DNA from: a virus
Reading direction: 5' to 3' (one strand)
IMG/VR virus record: IMGVR_UViG_3300044941_000448
Location: 1-29,916 of that record
DNA length: 29,916 nucleotides
The notes under the pieces were generated by a model. The model searched no databases, was not told the origin of the DNA, and worked only from the letters and a program-made list of their open reading frames with translations. Shown here one piece after another: positions 5,214 through 13,226 of the stretch. Both the position numbers and the translations under genes were made by a program. The stretch's first letter is position 1; every line of letters begins with the position of its first letter.

Positions 5214-7030
5214 TACAAAGCAATTTCACTGTCACGAATGGCGCGAATTAAGATCTCCTTCATTTTCCGTTCAATCTGATCAGCTGACTCCTGAAGGTGA
5301 GTAGTACTTACGTTGAGTTCGTGAACCAATCCGCCGTTTATGGTTACGGTTACATTTCGCACTTGACGGCCAGCACCTACAGACTCCGATATTGTGGTCC
5401 CTGCTACATTGTTGTTTTTGTTTGGAGCAGAAATAATTTCGCCATTCTTTCCCTTCTTGAAGCCGAATTGTTCAAGAGTCACAATTGGCGATTTTGACAT
5501 TTTATCGTTTTCCCATGTCACATCGCCAAATCGTTCGTTTATTTGGTTAAGTACATCCTGAATGTTGCTTTTATTAATCGAAAACGGAACAGAGAAAAGG
5601 CGTTCAAGTTCTTTTGTGGAACTGGCCTTTTTTACCATCTCTCTAAACTTTTGCACTCGGTCTTGCTGCAGCTGATAGGCAGTCATTTGGCCAGCAATAA
5701 GGCTTTGATTGGGAAGCGTGTTGTCACTTAAGGCTGCTCCAATCGGAGTTTTTTTACCAGAGCTTTGCTTCAGGTCTAAGTTAAGTTTCTTTAGAGCCGG
5801 GTCTAATCCTTGAAATTTAAAGTGGTCCCCCCACGCTAAAGGTTTTTTCAAATCCTCAGCCATTTTGGCTTGAGTTTCCTTCCATTTGTTGTACAGAAGT
5901 GAAAGCCCACCAACTACTGCGGTTATGCCAGCGGTCATCCAACCAGCTGGACCCATGAATAAACCTGCGGCTTTGACACCTGCAAGCAAAGACTGCATGC
6001 GTCCTAGATTTAATAGCTGCGCTTTTTGAACGGCTGCGATAGCATATTCTCTTCTGAGTCTTAGCCAACCCAAAGTAAGCATTTGTTTATCCAGCGCTGT
6101 ATGCAGCCTCTTGTAGGTTAGAATTGAAATCTGCAACGTGAGGTAGGTTCCACCGATGGCTACAATCGTTTTTAGAATGGCTTTATTTTCTCTTGACCAA
6201 ATGACGATCTGTTGTATCGATGCTAGAGCGCTGTTTTGTAACTCTAAGTACTGCAGATATTCAGGGCCGATTGTTACTCCTAATTCCTGTTTCAGGATGA
6301 GCTTTTTGTTTTGAGCTTCGGTGAGCTTCGCTTGCATTGAATTAATGGCATCGGGCAGGCTTTTTCCAAAATGCTCTTGAAGTTTATCGGCAAATTTTGG
6401 CAAGAAATCGATTGCTTGAATATCTCCCTTTTCGAGTGCCTTGTTGAATTTTTCTAAGGACATGCCCATTGCATCAGCTGCAATGTTCATAGCACCTGGT
6501 AATGACTCACCCAACTGTCGCTTTAATTCTTCGCTCGAGACTGTACCTTTTGAAACCATTTGCTGGAGAGCGAACATTACAAGTCCCTGCCGATAGCTAT
6601 CAAGGTGAAGAACCGTACTGGCTGTCATAACGCCTTTGAAGATGTTTCTGGCCTGCGATTCCAGGGGAGTGTTTTTCATTGCGCTGAGCAGCTTAGAATA
6701 GCCTTCATACGACTCCTGTAGTGGAAGCTTCATATCGCGAATGGTGTCGTTCAAAAACTGTTGGTTTTTGGCAAACTCACCCATGTCGCGAGAGGCGAAT
6801 TTGAGCACGTTATAGTAGCCTTCAAACTTTGCTGTGGTCTGAATTGCTTCCATTCCATATTGACGGATACCTGAAAGAGCCACGGCTCCGCCACCAAGCA
6901 TTAATGTGGACTTGAGCACCTTGTTTACTGCCCCGTCGAGTCCCATGGTCTTTCGCTTGGCATTTTCCATTCCGGAACTGAAATTTCCGTCGCGAAGCAG
7001 CAACCAATATTCTAAACCTCTTGTAGCCAT
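5213..7030 (-). CDS. Tail tape measure protein
   Basis: Encodes 605 aa. The N-terminal 240 residues carry the tape-measure domain: a Gly/Ala-rich hydrophobic start (LMLGGGAVALSGI), a segment with FEGYYNVLKFAS, the stretch FKGVMTASTVLHL and VSSEELKRQLGESLPGAMNIAADAMGMS, which is typical of tape measure proteins. Two hydrophobic segments follow around residues 285-310 and 350-385. At about 0.15 nm per residue, 605 residues predict a tail near 90 nm; that figure is a rule of thumb. It is unusual that this gene lies in the leftward head operon, while sheath, tube and tail chaperone genes are about 11 kb away on the other strand. A 77-nt upstream gap holds a candidate antisense RNA. Confidence 0.88.
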   Translation of the reverse strand: MATRGLEYWLLLRDGNFSSGMENAKRKTMGLDGAVNKVLKSTLMLGGGAVALSGIRQYGMEAIQTTAKFEGYYNVLKFASRDMGEFAKNQQFLNDTIRDMKLPLQESYEGYSKLLSAMKNTPLESQARNIFKGVMTASTVLHLDSYRQGLVMFALQQMVSKGTVSSEELKRQLGESLPGAMNIAADAMGMSLEKFNKALEKGDIQAIDFLPKFADKLQEHFGKSLPDAINSMQAKLTEAQNKKLILKQELGVTIGPEYLQYLELQNSALASIQQIVIWSRENKAILKTIVAIGGTYLTLQISILTYKRLHTALDKQMLTLGWLRLRREYAIAAVQKAQLLNLGRMQSLLAGVKAAGLFMGPAGWMTAGITAVVGGLSLLYNKWKETQAKMAEDLKKPLAWGDHFKFQGLDPALKKLNLDLKQSSGKKTPIGAALSDNTLPNQSLIAGQMTAYQLQQDRVQKFREMVKKASSTKELERLFSVPFSINKSNIQDVLNQINERFGDVTWENDKMSKSPIVTLEQFGFKKGKNGEIISAPNKNNNVAGTTISESVGAGRQVRNVTVTINGGLVHELNVSTTHLQESADQIERKMKEILIRAIRDSEIAL

Positions 7031-7050
7031 TGATTAAAGTTGTAAATTTG
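7021..7050 (+). promoter_or_regulatory. Candidate + strand promoter for a small RNA
   Basis: TTG at 7021-7023 is exactly 19 nt upstream of TAAATTTG at 7043-7050, a full match to the Bacteroidota -7 consensus TAnnTTTG. It points right, opposite to the surrounding genes, and lies at the start of the tape measure gene. Initiation is expected near 7054, just before the hairpin RNA at 7060-7132. Confidence 0.45.
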
Positions 7051-7053
7051 TCC

Positions 7054-7132
7054 CATTCGAACGCCTCAGTATAGGCTGGCAGATTCGGGAAACCGAATTT
7101 CCAGAGGTCACTGCTGAGGCGTTTTCTTTTTT
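7054..7132 (+). ncRNA. Candidate structured small RNA antisense to the MuF/tape measure junction
   Basis: Downstream of the promoter at 7021-7050 lies a long imperfect hairpin: outer stem AACGCCTCAG (7060-7069) with CTGAGGCGTT (7114-7123), CTGG (7076-7079) with CCAG (7101-7104), and an apical stem ATTCGG/CCGAAT (7083-7098) closed by a GAAA tetraloop. It ends in TTTTCTTTTTT (7122-7132), as in an intrinsic terminator. The T-run also encodes Lys codons at the end of the MuF gene on the other strand, so it is not free evidence. If transcribed, the RNA of about 79 nt would be antisense to the MuF 3' end and to the tape measure leader. In the leftward mRNA the same sequence would also fold, so a processing hairpin is the alternative. 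Confidence 0.4.
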
Positions 7133-8289
7133 AAAGTCAAGTCATAAACGCTGTACTTATCAGGCGTTTGTTTGATCACGATTTCCACGTCAAAATCTCC
7201 ATAGTAGGAAAGAAGGTAATGAAACCCTACGCCTGGCCTTTGGTCTTTGTCAGGCTGAAAGCGATCATAAATACTTCTTTCCAGAAGAATATCGATTTCG
7301 CTGGCTGCCTTAAGCTTGAATTCAGGATAAGGACTTCTGAAATTTACGATATGTTGCAAGCCTTGCCAAGTTACCTCCGGTGTGATTGGTCCGACTTTTC
7401 GGGTACTTCCTACGAGAAAGCTTCTGCCGTAGTTTAAGACAGCTTTTTTCCTTTCAACACTCCCCGTTGTTTCTCCCCAAACTGGAGGAATAGCATTGTC
7501 CACGGCTCGATTGATTAAACGAACATCTTGGGGCTTTAATCCTGTGAAATATGGGTGTGAGTCGGGAAAAACCACACCATCGATGCCAACATTGTTTTTG
7601 AACATCAATGGCTGTTTATCTGGCAAAAAGGCCGGTTCAACTTCTCCTAATTCAGAGCTTACAAGTTCAATGACATCGCATCTGCAGTTCCATCCATTCG
7701 GAGGATACCAAGTGCGCCAAAAAGGATCGTCCTTTCTTTTGATGGTGCCATCCAGCCCTCGATGCTCTTCGCGTACTCTTTCGTCTCCGGCTGTTACATA
7801 CTTCAGAAATGGAGCAACATCGATATTGTCCATGTAGTCTTGCCAGTTTACCGCCATCTGTGAGCTTGCCACCGCATGATTATACTCAGCATTCAAGTAG
7901 TGAGTATTGTAGGTGCTATTTATCCTTTTAACAGCCTGTAAAAAGCTATTAAAAGGAACAATATTGCCTTCATCATCGAATAGGAGCTGCGAGATTTCAG
8001 AGAGCTGACGATGCGTTTTAAATCCAGAGAAAACAAAAACATTCCTGGTCATAAACTGCATGGTTCTGAACCGGGTGCTTTCAATGCCAACGTCATTCGC
8101 ACTTCCGCCGAAACCTATCTCGAGTCCTCTAACGAGTTCTCGCGCAATGAGCTCGATTGCTTCCTGGTCAACTGATCCAGACCATCCATCGGAACTGTAA
8201 ATGCGGCGAGCCAACTCTTCAAACCTGCGGTCTAAATCATTGACAGCTGACATTTGAACAATATGCTCAAGCTGGCAATTAACGCACAT
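7108..8289 (-). CDS. MuF-type minor head protein with an extra C-terminal domain
   Basis: Encodes 393 aa. Residues 164-204 carry the MuF signature: YVTAGDERVREEHRGLDG, then DPFWRTWYPPNGWNCRC. MuF proteins are minor head proteins (SPP1 gp7 type) bound to the portal and packaged in the capsid. The MuF core normally ends soon after CRC; here about 90 residues follow (300-393) with a helix KAASEIDILLERSIYD, a region GVGFHYLLSYY and strands DVEIVIKQ and YSVYDLTL. Small C-terminal domains of this shape on MuF proteins include nucleases of the BECR fold, so this may be an injected effector; that part is inference. Start ATG 8289 overlaps the portal by 11 nt; ATG 8253 (MSAVNDLDRR) is an alternative. 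Confidence 0.85.
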   Translation of the reverse strand: MCVNCQLEHIVQMSAVNDLDRRFEELARRIYSSDGWSGSVDQEAIELIARELVRGLEIGFGGSANDVGIESTRFRTMQFMTRNVFVFSGFKTHRQLSEISQLLFDDEGNIVPFNSFLQAVKRINSTYNTHYLNAEYNHAVASSQMAVNWQDYMDNIDVAPFLKYVTAGDERVREEHRGLDGTIKRKDDPFWRTWYPPNGWNCRCDVIELVSSELGEVEPAFLPDKQPLMFKNNVGIDGVVFPDSHPYFTGLKPQDVRLINRAVDNAIPPVWGETTGSVERKKAVLNYGRSFLVGSTRKVGPITPEVTWQGLQHIVNFRSPYPEFKLKAASEIDILLERSIYDRFQPDKDQRPGVGFHYLLSYYGDFDVEIVIKQTPDKYSVYDLTLKKKTPQQ

Positions 8290-9637
8290 GATAGATGTCT
8301 TGAAGCTGTTCGTGCATCATCATTAATGCGTCAATATCTTTTTTAGGACCATCGTGACCCTTGGGTTCTTTGCTCTTGGTCGTTTCCCCAACGATTTTCA
8401 CACCAAATTCCGATTCAACCTGAGTCTTGTCGATTTTGTACCCCATGTTGTGGATTTGTGTGAAAATGCTCATGCGATCAACCGGCTTTTCGTTGATGGC
8501 ATCGTCCCATTCAAAAATGTCGTCCTCTCCAATTGGATAACCGTTCCTTCTAAGCAAAGGAAGTAGTTCGTCGTTGATCAGGTAGTAGATGAAGTTCTTG
8601 TCGTCTTCAGTTACTTCATCTGACTCATCCTGCATAACCTTTTCTTTGGCATATGCTCCTCCCTTCTGGGTTATTCTGTTCTGCCCGGTAAAGAGCACCT
8701 CCAGTTCTTCATTGGCGAGTTTGATTTTTTCGCTGAATACCTGAAATGCATCTGTTTTGCTGGATTCTAATACCTGAAGCTCAGCATCGGCAGGGAACAG
8801 GCCATAGGATGCGGAGCCCATGGATGAAAGCCACTTTTCCATTTCGGCGCGAACCTTTTCGTCTTGACTAGCGGTTTTTGCATAGCGGATGGGTATGCCG
8901 AAAATCTCTTCAAACTCATCCCAGCTTCTCCAGCCATGCTTCTTTAGTACGTAATGAATTGCAGCCTTTTCGAAAAGGCCCAAGTCTCTGGGATTGCCAA
9001 TTCCTATGAGGTAATCGCTATAAGGCTTGTCGGTGAAGATGATGCCGTCATTGTCGTAGGGCCGTTTTGTGATTAGGCTGCGTTCAGGAATGACGTGGTC
9101 CCTGTAGACGAGTTCCGTTTTGTGGATTCGAGCATTCCGCCATTCATAGAAGTAGACCAAGGAAAATCCATAGAATCGGCTTTCCATAGCGTACTTGAGA
9201 AAGTCGTTAAACCACATGCAATTCAGCAGGTCTGTTTTATCATTGTCTTTCTCCAAGGTTCCGCGCTTGCATATTTTGAAGTTCTTGTTGCTGATCTTCA
9301 GAATACGCCTGTTGTAGACCACGCCCCAGATAAATGGATCCAGGACGAGGTCTTCATAAAACTCCATAAGCGCTACCCTCCGTGGGGTGATGGTTGACTT
9401 TGCTTCAGCTCGAGCAATTTTGAATGCATCGATTTCCCTAGAATAGTTGCTAAACTGATTCCTTGTGATTTGAACCATTACGCCAACCGGATCCTTCTTA
9501 AATGCGTTCTGAAGCTTTTTTAAAACCGACTGATTGTTCGGTTCAGCAAGCCTACGTTGAATAATTTCGGAAAGCTCTTGGTCGCTTAATTTGCGCTTAG
9601 AACTAGGCCAAATACCAGAGAGGGCAGGAAGTTTCAT
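8279..9637 (-). CDS. Portal protein (DUF935, Mu gp29-like)
   Basis: Encodes 452 aa, in the range of DUF935 portals. The segments RRVALMEFYEDLVLDPFIWGVVYNRR, FYGFSLVYFYEWR, the lysine-rich middle (KKHGWRSWDEFEEIFGIPIRYAK), and the FTGQNRITQKGGAYA stretch followed by a helix with DEVTEDDKNFIYYLINDELLPLL are typical of the family: in many members the equivalent reads E-x-x-G-x-P...GxxxT...G..A. Portals form the dodecameric ring through which DNA enters and leaves the capsid and which binds terminase. It is followed by MuF, as in Mu (29-30). The C-terminus is Met-rich (ALMMMHEQLQD). Confidence 0.88.
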   Translation of the reverse strand: MKLPALSGIWPSSKRKLSDQELSEIIQRRLAEPNNQSVLKKLQNAFKKDPVGVMVQITRNQFSNYSREIDAFKIARAEAKSTITPRRVALMEFYEDLVLDPFIWGVVYNRRILKISNKNFKICKRGTLEKDNDKTDLLNCMWFNDFLKYAMESRFYGFSLVYFYEWRNARIHKTELVYRDHVIPERSLITKRPYDNDGIIFTDKPYSDYLIGIGNPRDLGLFEKAAIHYVLKKHGWRSWDEFEEIFGIPIRYAKTASQDEKVRAEMEKWLSSMGSASYGLFPADAELQVLESSKTDAFQVFSEKIKLANEELEVLFTGQNRITQKGGAYAKEKVMQDESDEVTEDDKNFIYYLINDELLPLLRRNGYPIGEDDIFEWDDAINEKPVDRMSIFTQIHNMGYKIDKTQVESEFGVKIVGETTKSKEPKGHDGPKKDIDALMMMHEQLQDIYHVR

Positions 9638-9649
9638 TACAGGGCAGAT

Positions 9650-10447
9650 TTAACGGTAATTAAACGGCGCTAATGACTGTGCATAGTTCGAGGTGAGAAC
9701 CTCGATTTTTGTCTTATTGACTTTTTTACTCACGGCCACTGCCTTTTCGACTTGTTGACTGCTCCATTTGTGGTCAGCTGTAAACCTTTCCAAAACGTCG
9801 CTGGGATAGCTGCTCAACAAGAACTTGCCCTGAAGGCTGGAAAGTAATTCTAAAAGGTTTTCAAAGTCTTTGCGACTGTAACCTGCATAGTGGCCGCAAT
9901 CTGAATTGAAATATGGTGGATCAACGTAATGGAAGGTATCAGGGCTATCGTAACGCTGAATTACCTTCAGTGCGTCATCGCATTCAATGGTAGTGTTTGA
10001 TAAACGCTCCTTCAGTTCCTCTGCGAAGGCATCGCGTTTGTTTGCCACTTTTTTGGTACAGCTTCCTTGACGGTCAAAACCCCAAGTTGACATGTTGGCA
10101 CTGAATGATTGGTTGGCCATTGTGTAAAATGACCAAGCCCGCTTTACCGGAGAAAACAAGTGTGGATTTTCATACACCACCTTGGCATCGCTGTACGCCG
10201 TACGACTGTGTAATGTCGTTGTGATTTCTCTCTTGAGCAGAGAATGATTGGTGACTGCAACCTTATAGAAGTTTACCGCTTCCTTGTTGACGTCGTTGAT
10301 TACTTCAGCTTTACTCGGTTCTTTGCTGAAGTACACTGCTCCCCCACCAAAAAAAGGTTCGACATAAAGTTTGTGATCCGGGATCATCGGCAGAATGTAC
10401 TTCAGCATCATCTGTTTGCCTCCGTACCATGTGATTGGCGTTTTCAT
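9650..10447 (-). CDS. DNA adenine N6-methyltransferase (Dam/D12 class)
   Basis: Encodes 265 aa, the usual length of this class. Motifs: WYGGK at residues 7-11 (AdoMet-binding lead), EPFFGGGAVYF at 30-40 (motif I), and DPPY at 176-179 (motif IV, catalytic). These place it in the D12-type alpha-class adenine methyltransferases, which include Dam and phage enzymes such as T4 Dam. Its own recognition site cannot be read from the sequence. It lies between the gp36-like connector and the portal in the late leftward operon, so methylation probably happens while genomes are being packaged, consistent with protecting virion DNA from restriction. No restriction endonuclease gene lies next to it, so this is an orphan enzyme. 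Confidence 0.93.
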   Translation of the reverse strand: MKTPITWYGGKQMMLKYILPMIPDHKLYVEPFFGGGAVYFSKEPSKAEVINDVNKEAVNFYKVAVTNHSLLKREITTTLHSRTAYSDAKVVYENPHLFSPVKRAWSFYTMANQSFSANMSTWGFDRQGSCTKKVANKRDAFAEELKERLSNTTIECDDALKVIQRYDSPDTFHYVDPPYFNSDCGHYAGYSRKDFENLLELLSSLQGKFLLSSYPSDVLERFTADHKWSSQQVEKAVAVSKKVNKTKIEVLTSNYAQSLAPFNYR

Positions 10448-10496
10448 AATATTGATCTATTTAATGGGTAACATGTGCAGTTGATGAAGTGTTGCG

Positions 10497-10907
10497 CTAC
10501 CAAGTAGTGCTTGTTTTTATTCTGGATCCACCTTTGAATAATCCGCTTTCTCTTCCTTCCTTTAAAGGCAAGTCAGGGTTAAGCAAGTCTTTGGCAACCA
10601 TTTGAAGCCAATCCATTGCTGCCTTATACCTTTTTTCTCTGAGCTCTGGAATGGCATTCGGAGTCACTCGAGAATGAACATGATACAGCATGATGTCAAC
10701 CAGGTAAGTCTTCAGTATTGGGTTGCGATCATCACCGGTTGCAGCGAATATTGCTGTGGTATCAAATCTGCCATTCAGGTAACTAGACACCTCGCTAATG
10801 GCTGCAAGTTCTGCTGTATCGAAAATACTGTCGGCATTACCAGAGATAGCTGCTCTTACCGAACTCCGACTTTGCAGCTCTAAATCCTCTTGTGTCAAAA
10901 AAATCAT
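10497..10907 (-). CDS. Head-tail connector (Mu gp36-like, DUF1320)
   Basis: Encodes 136 aa. It begins MIFLTQEDLELQSR, then IFDTAELAAISEVSSYLNGRFD, then a helical segment LKTYLVDIMLYHVHSRV and PELREKRYKAAMDWLQMVAKDLLNPDLP. This is the classic pattern of DUF1320/gp36-type connectors: FLT-x-x-D, a helix with YL-x-x-R/K-Y/F, and the R-Y-x-x-A-x-x-W-L end. Such proteins bridge the portal and tail at the neck. The stop of the upstream coiled-coil gene overlaps its ATG by 4 nt. Confidence 0.82.
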   Translation of the reverse strand: MIFLTQEDLELQSRSSVRAAISGNADSIFDTAELAAISEVSSYLNGRFDTTAIFAATGDDRNPILKTYLVDIMLYHVHSRVTPNAIPELREKRYKAAMDWLQMVAKDLLNPDLPLKEGRESGLFKGGSRIKTSTTW

Positions 10908-11215
10908 TGTCTCTCCTTTTTGTATTCCTCGAAATCGCGTTTGAGTTTGGTGTATTGGCCCTTGAGGCCTTCATGCTCTTTATGAAGCTTGAGGTGCTCT
11001 TGCTCCAAGGTGTGGTACTTATCCTTCCAGTTTTCTACCTGCCCTTCAAGCTCAGATACCTTACCCCAGAGCATGGTTACTTGCTTGGTGAGTTCTGCAA
11101 CCATTTGAATTGCGTGATCGCCTTGGTCTTTTCTGCTCATTTTAAAAAGGTCAATCAACCATTTGATTCCTCCTCCTGCAACCAGCATTACTATTGCTTT
11201 GAAAAACTCTTCCAT
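10904..11215 (-). CDS. Membrane-anchored coiled-coil protein
   Basis: Encodes 103 aa. A short N-terminal membrane segment (about residues 6-24: AIVMLVAGGGIKWLIDLF) is followed by a long charged helix from about residue 34 to the end, with heptad-like Leu/Val spacing (LTKQVTMLWGKVSELEGQV, LEQEHLKLHKEH, LKRDFEEYKKE), that is a coiled coil. No lipobox or cleavage site is seen. The layout resembles i-spanins and other small lysis or membrane-tethering proteins, but it lies in the packaging operon, and a separate one-piece spanin is encoded at 17333. I assign no function. ATG 11215 overlaps the large terminase stop. Confidence 0.6.
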   Translation of the reverse strand: MEEFFKAIVMLVAGGGIKWLIDLFKMSRKDQGDHAIQMVAELTKQVTMLWGKVSELEGQVENWKDKYHTLEQEHLKLHKEHEGLKGQYTKLKRDFEEYKKERQ

Positions 11216-12765
11216 TACCAGCTTCTTTTGTGGATATGTCTGCCCATCCTTGGGCTAAATGTTCTATCGGGTAAATGCATGTCTAAATAGTACCATGCAC
11301 CTTCATCAGCATCTGGAGCATCATCGGGGGATTTGTAGCCAGGTTCTATGCCTTTGAGCTGATTGTTTCCCTCGACCATGTCCGGATTATGCATTTGGTC
11401 AATATCAAAAAACACCAGGCCGTTTTCATAAGTAGGCTGCATGCGTACAATCCTGGTGAATTTCTCCTCTTTTGTCCGTGCGTCCGTAATTATGGCCAGG
11501 GTACGCATACCGAGCCTTTTGCGGCGTTTGTTGTGAAGATGTAAGGCATCTTGAATGGGTCTGTTGAAGAATTGCTTTTCGACGTACCATATGATGCCTG
11601 TTCCGGGCGGCAGCTTGTCTTCAAAATCGCTCATCCAATTAAAAGCATCTCCAAGCTCAGCTCGTCGCACGAATGAGCCAAGGCAATACTTCTCTTCACC
11701 TTTCAGGCCCCAAACTCTGACAGCTTTAAAGTCGGAAGTAGGCTTGTTTTCAAAAGATGGGTCGAAGTAACCAATGATGGGGTTAATGTCTCGATGCCTA
11801 GGTATTTTTCGCCACTGGATGTATTGATCCTTAAAAACTGTTCCTTCAACATGATTCTCATGGAAAAACTCTCTTCGAGCCATGAGAGTCCCAGCGGCTT
11901 TCATTTTTGACTGCAGCTGCTCTAGGGTATAACGTTCTTTCCATGCCGGTTGGCCGGTCTGCTTATCAATGGCGAAAACCTTGCTATGAAATACGCCTTC
12001 CCTTTTGGGTGCTCCAGGCTTAATATCGCCTACGATGTGTGCAAGAATTGACTGTGCATGGATTCTGTTTCCAGCCACAATCATTCTCCAGTCCTTGATC
12101 TGAAGGGCAAAGTATAGCGCACCGAAAATCTTTTCTACCACCTTGCGAACCCTCTTCTGGTTGTTAACTATCTCGTCGTCATCGATGTCGTCAATTACAG
12201 CCAAATTTGGTCTTTTCTCGTTTTTGCGGAGACCACGTGGAGATTGATCACGACCAATGGCCACGAACCGAATTCCGTTTTTAGTGGTAAAGTCGCCTTC
12301 TTCCCATGATCCAAAGTTGTATTGATCACCATAGTCATGGGCGAATAGCTCATTGAACTGTAGTTGTGCCTGAAGGTCTGAAAGCAAATTGCTGGCATCG
12401 GTTTCATTCTTGCCCATTAGCACCATGCCTGTAAGCTTGCCTTGAGAAAGCAACCACATTGGCATGAAAACATTCGAATGCATACTTTTTGCATGCTCTC
12501 TTGGCCACTCAAAAACAGCTATCTCATTGTTGTGCTTGCTGATTCTGTTTGCGGCTTTAATTTGAAAGTCTGCACAATCGCAATCGGTAAGGGTAGGAAA
12601 GTACGTTCTGACAAAGAAGTTGTAGTCTTTCAGGGCCTTGTCTTTTCGGGCCTTTTGCTTTGTTGCATTATCTCCGAAAGGGATAGTGCTTGCCGCTTGA
12701 ATCTGCTCGCAGAATCTTTTCCATTCGTCCAGAGAACGTTTCGCAATGATTGCTCCGTTAGCCAT
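11215..12765 (-). CDS. Terminase large subunit
   Basis: Encodes 516 aa with start ATG 12765, which is preceded by AGGAGA; a longer in-frame start at 12834 would overlap the small subunit deeply and is rejected. The ATPase part has a P-loop-like WPREHAKSM (residues 87-95; Lys93, Ser94) that lacks the usual first Gly, and a Walker B LAVIDDIDD (about 188-196). The C-terminal nuclease part starts with IIGYFDPSFENKPTSDF, where the Asp of FDPS is a likely metal ligand, and contains WYVEKQFFNRP. Large terminases pump DNA into the prohead and cut it. The gene overlaps the small subunit by 8 nt, the standard pairing. Confidence 0.9.
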   Translation of the reverse strand: MANGAIIAKRSLDEWKRFCEQIQAASTIPFGDNATKQKARKDKALKDYNFFVRTYFPTLTDCDCADFQIKAANRISKHNNEIAVFEWPREHAKSMHSNVFMPMWLLSQGKLTGMVLMGKNETDASNLLSDLQAQLQFNELFAHDYGDQYNFGSWEEGDFTTKNGIRFVAIGRDQSPRGLRKNEKRPNLAVIDDIDDDEIVNNQKRVRKVVEKIFGALYFALQIKDWRMIVAGNRIHAQSILAHIVGDIKPGAPKREGVFHSKVFAIDKQTGQPAWKERYTLEQLQSKMKAAGTLMARREFFHENHVEGTVFKDQYIQWRKIPRHRDINPIIGYFDPSFENKPTSDFKAVRVWGLKGEEKYCLGSFVRRAELGDAFNWMSDFEDKLPPGTGIIWYVEKQFFNRPIQDALHLHNKRRKRLGMRTLAIITDARTKEEKFTRIVRMQPTYENGLVFFDIDQMHNPDMVEGNNQLKGIEPGYKSPDDAPDADEGAWYYLDMHLPDRTFSPRMGRHIHKRSW

Positions 12766-13183
12766 TGATCTTCTCCTGGATAAATTCCTGCATGAGTAAA
12801 TTGACTTTTTTGGCCACATCAGGATCCTTTTCAAAAAGGAAGGTGGTAAGGTCCCTGAAGCAGTTGATGTATTGGCTCACGGTGATTTTTCTATCAGAAA
12901 GCTTTTCGATAGCAGCTGCCAGTTTTATCAGTTTATCAGCGTTAACATTGCTTCCAGCTTCGGAGAGTTTATACATCTCGCTGTAGATATTGGCGACGAT
13001 TTTGCGAGCCGTTATTGTTTCGGCTCCTTTGAGGCTTTCCCAGTTATTTTCCTTCTTCCACTTGGTAATGGTTACTTCGGACACACCAACTTTCTCTGCA
13101 ATTTCCTTTTGGGAGAAGTCGGTATTCATGAAAAGTTCAAAGGCTATTGCCTTGGCTTCGGAGCCCTTTTTATTCTTTGCCAT
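12758..13183 (-). CDS. Terminase small subunit (HTH)
   Basis: Encodes 141 aa. It has a clear N-terminal helix-turn-helix at residues 23-42 (FSQKEIAEKVGVSEVTITKW), followed by a Trp-rich basic stretch (KKENNWESLKG) and helices for oligomerisation, typical of small terminase subunits that bind phage DNA and load the large subunit. ATG 13183 is preferred to a TTG at 13186. It is the first gene of the leftward late operon. The predicted -7 box (13189-13196) is only 5 nt upstream of the start codon, so the mRNA may be almost leaderless. The HTH resembles transposase and transcription-factor HTHs, but the coupling to the large subunit settles the call. Confidence 0.82.
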   Translation of the reverse strand: MAKNKKGSEAKAIAFELFMNTDFSQKEIAEKVGVSEVTITKWKKENNWESLKGAETITARKIVANIYSEMYKLSEAGSNVNADKLIKLAAAIEKLSDRKITVSQYINCFRDLTTFLFEKDPDVAKKVNLLMQEFIQEKING

Positions 13184-13188
13184 CAATG

Positions 13189-13221
13189 CAAAGTTGCGCC
13201 TATAAAAGGGCTGTTGGAAAA
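13189..13221 (-). promoter_or_regulatory. Leftward late promoter
   Basis: Read on the - strand, CAACTTTG (13196-13189) is a -7 box one base off TAnnTTTG and is identical to the -7 box of the rightward promoter at 13314. A TTTT block (13221-13218) lies 21 nt upstream in place of the -33 TTTG, so the upstream element is weak, as expected for an activated promoter. Start of transcription is expected near 13185, within a few bases of the terminase start codon. Confidence 0.45.
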
Positions 13222-13226
13222 TGGCC

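Noticed and set aside
7122-7132. T-run taken as a proven intrinsic terminator of a + strand transcript
   Set aside because: The same bases encode Lys codons of MuF on the other strand, so the run alone is not evidence; it is used only together with the promoter and hairpin.
10448-10496. Promoter between connector and methyltransferase genes
   Set aside because: No TAnnTTTG-type box on the - strand in this 49-nt gap; the operon is probably read through.
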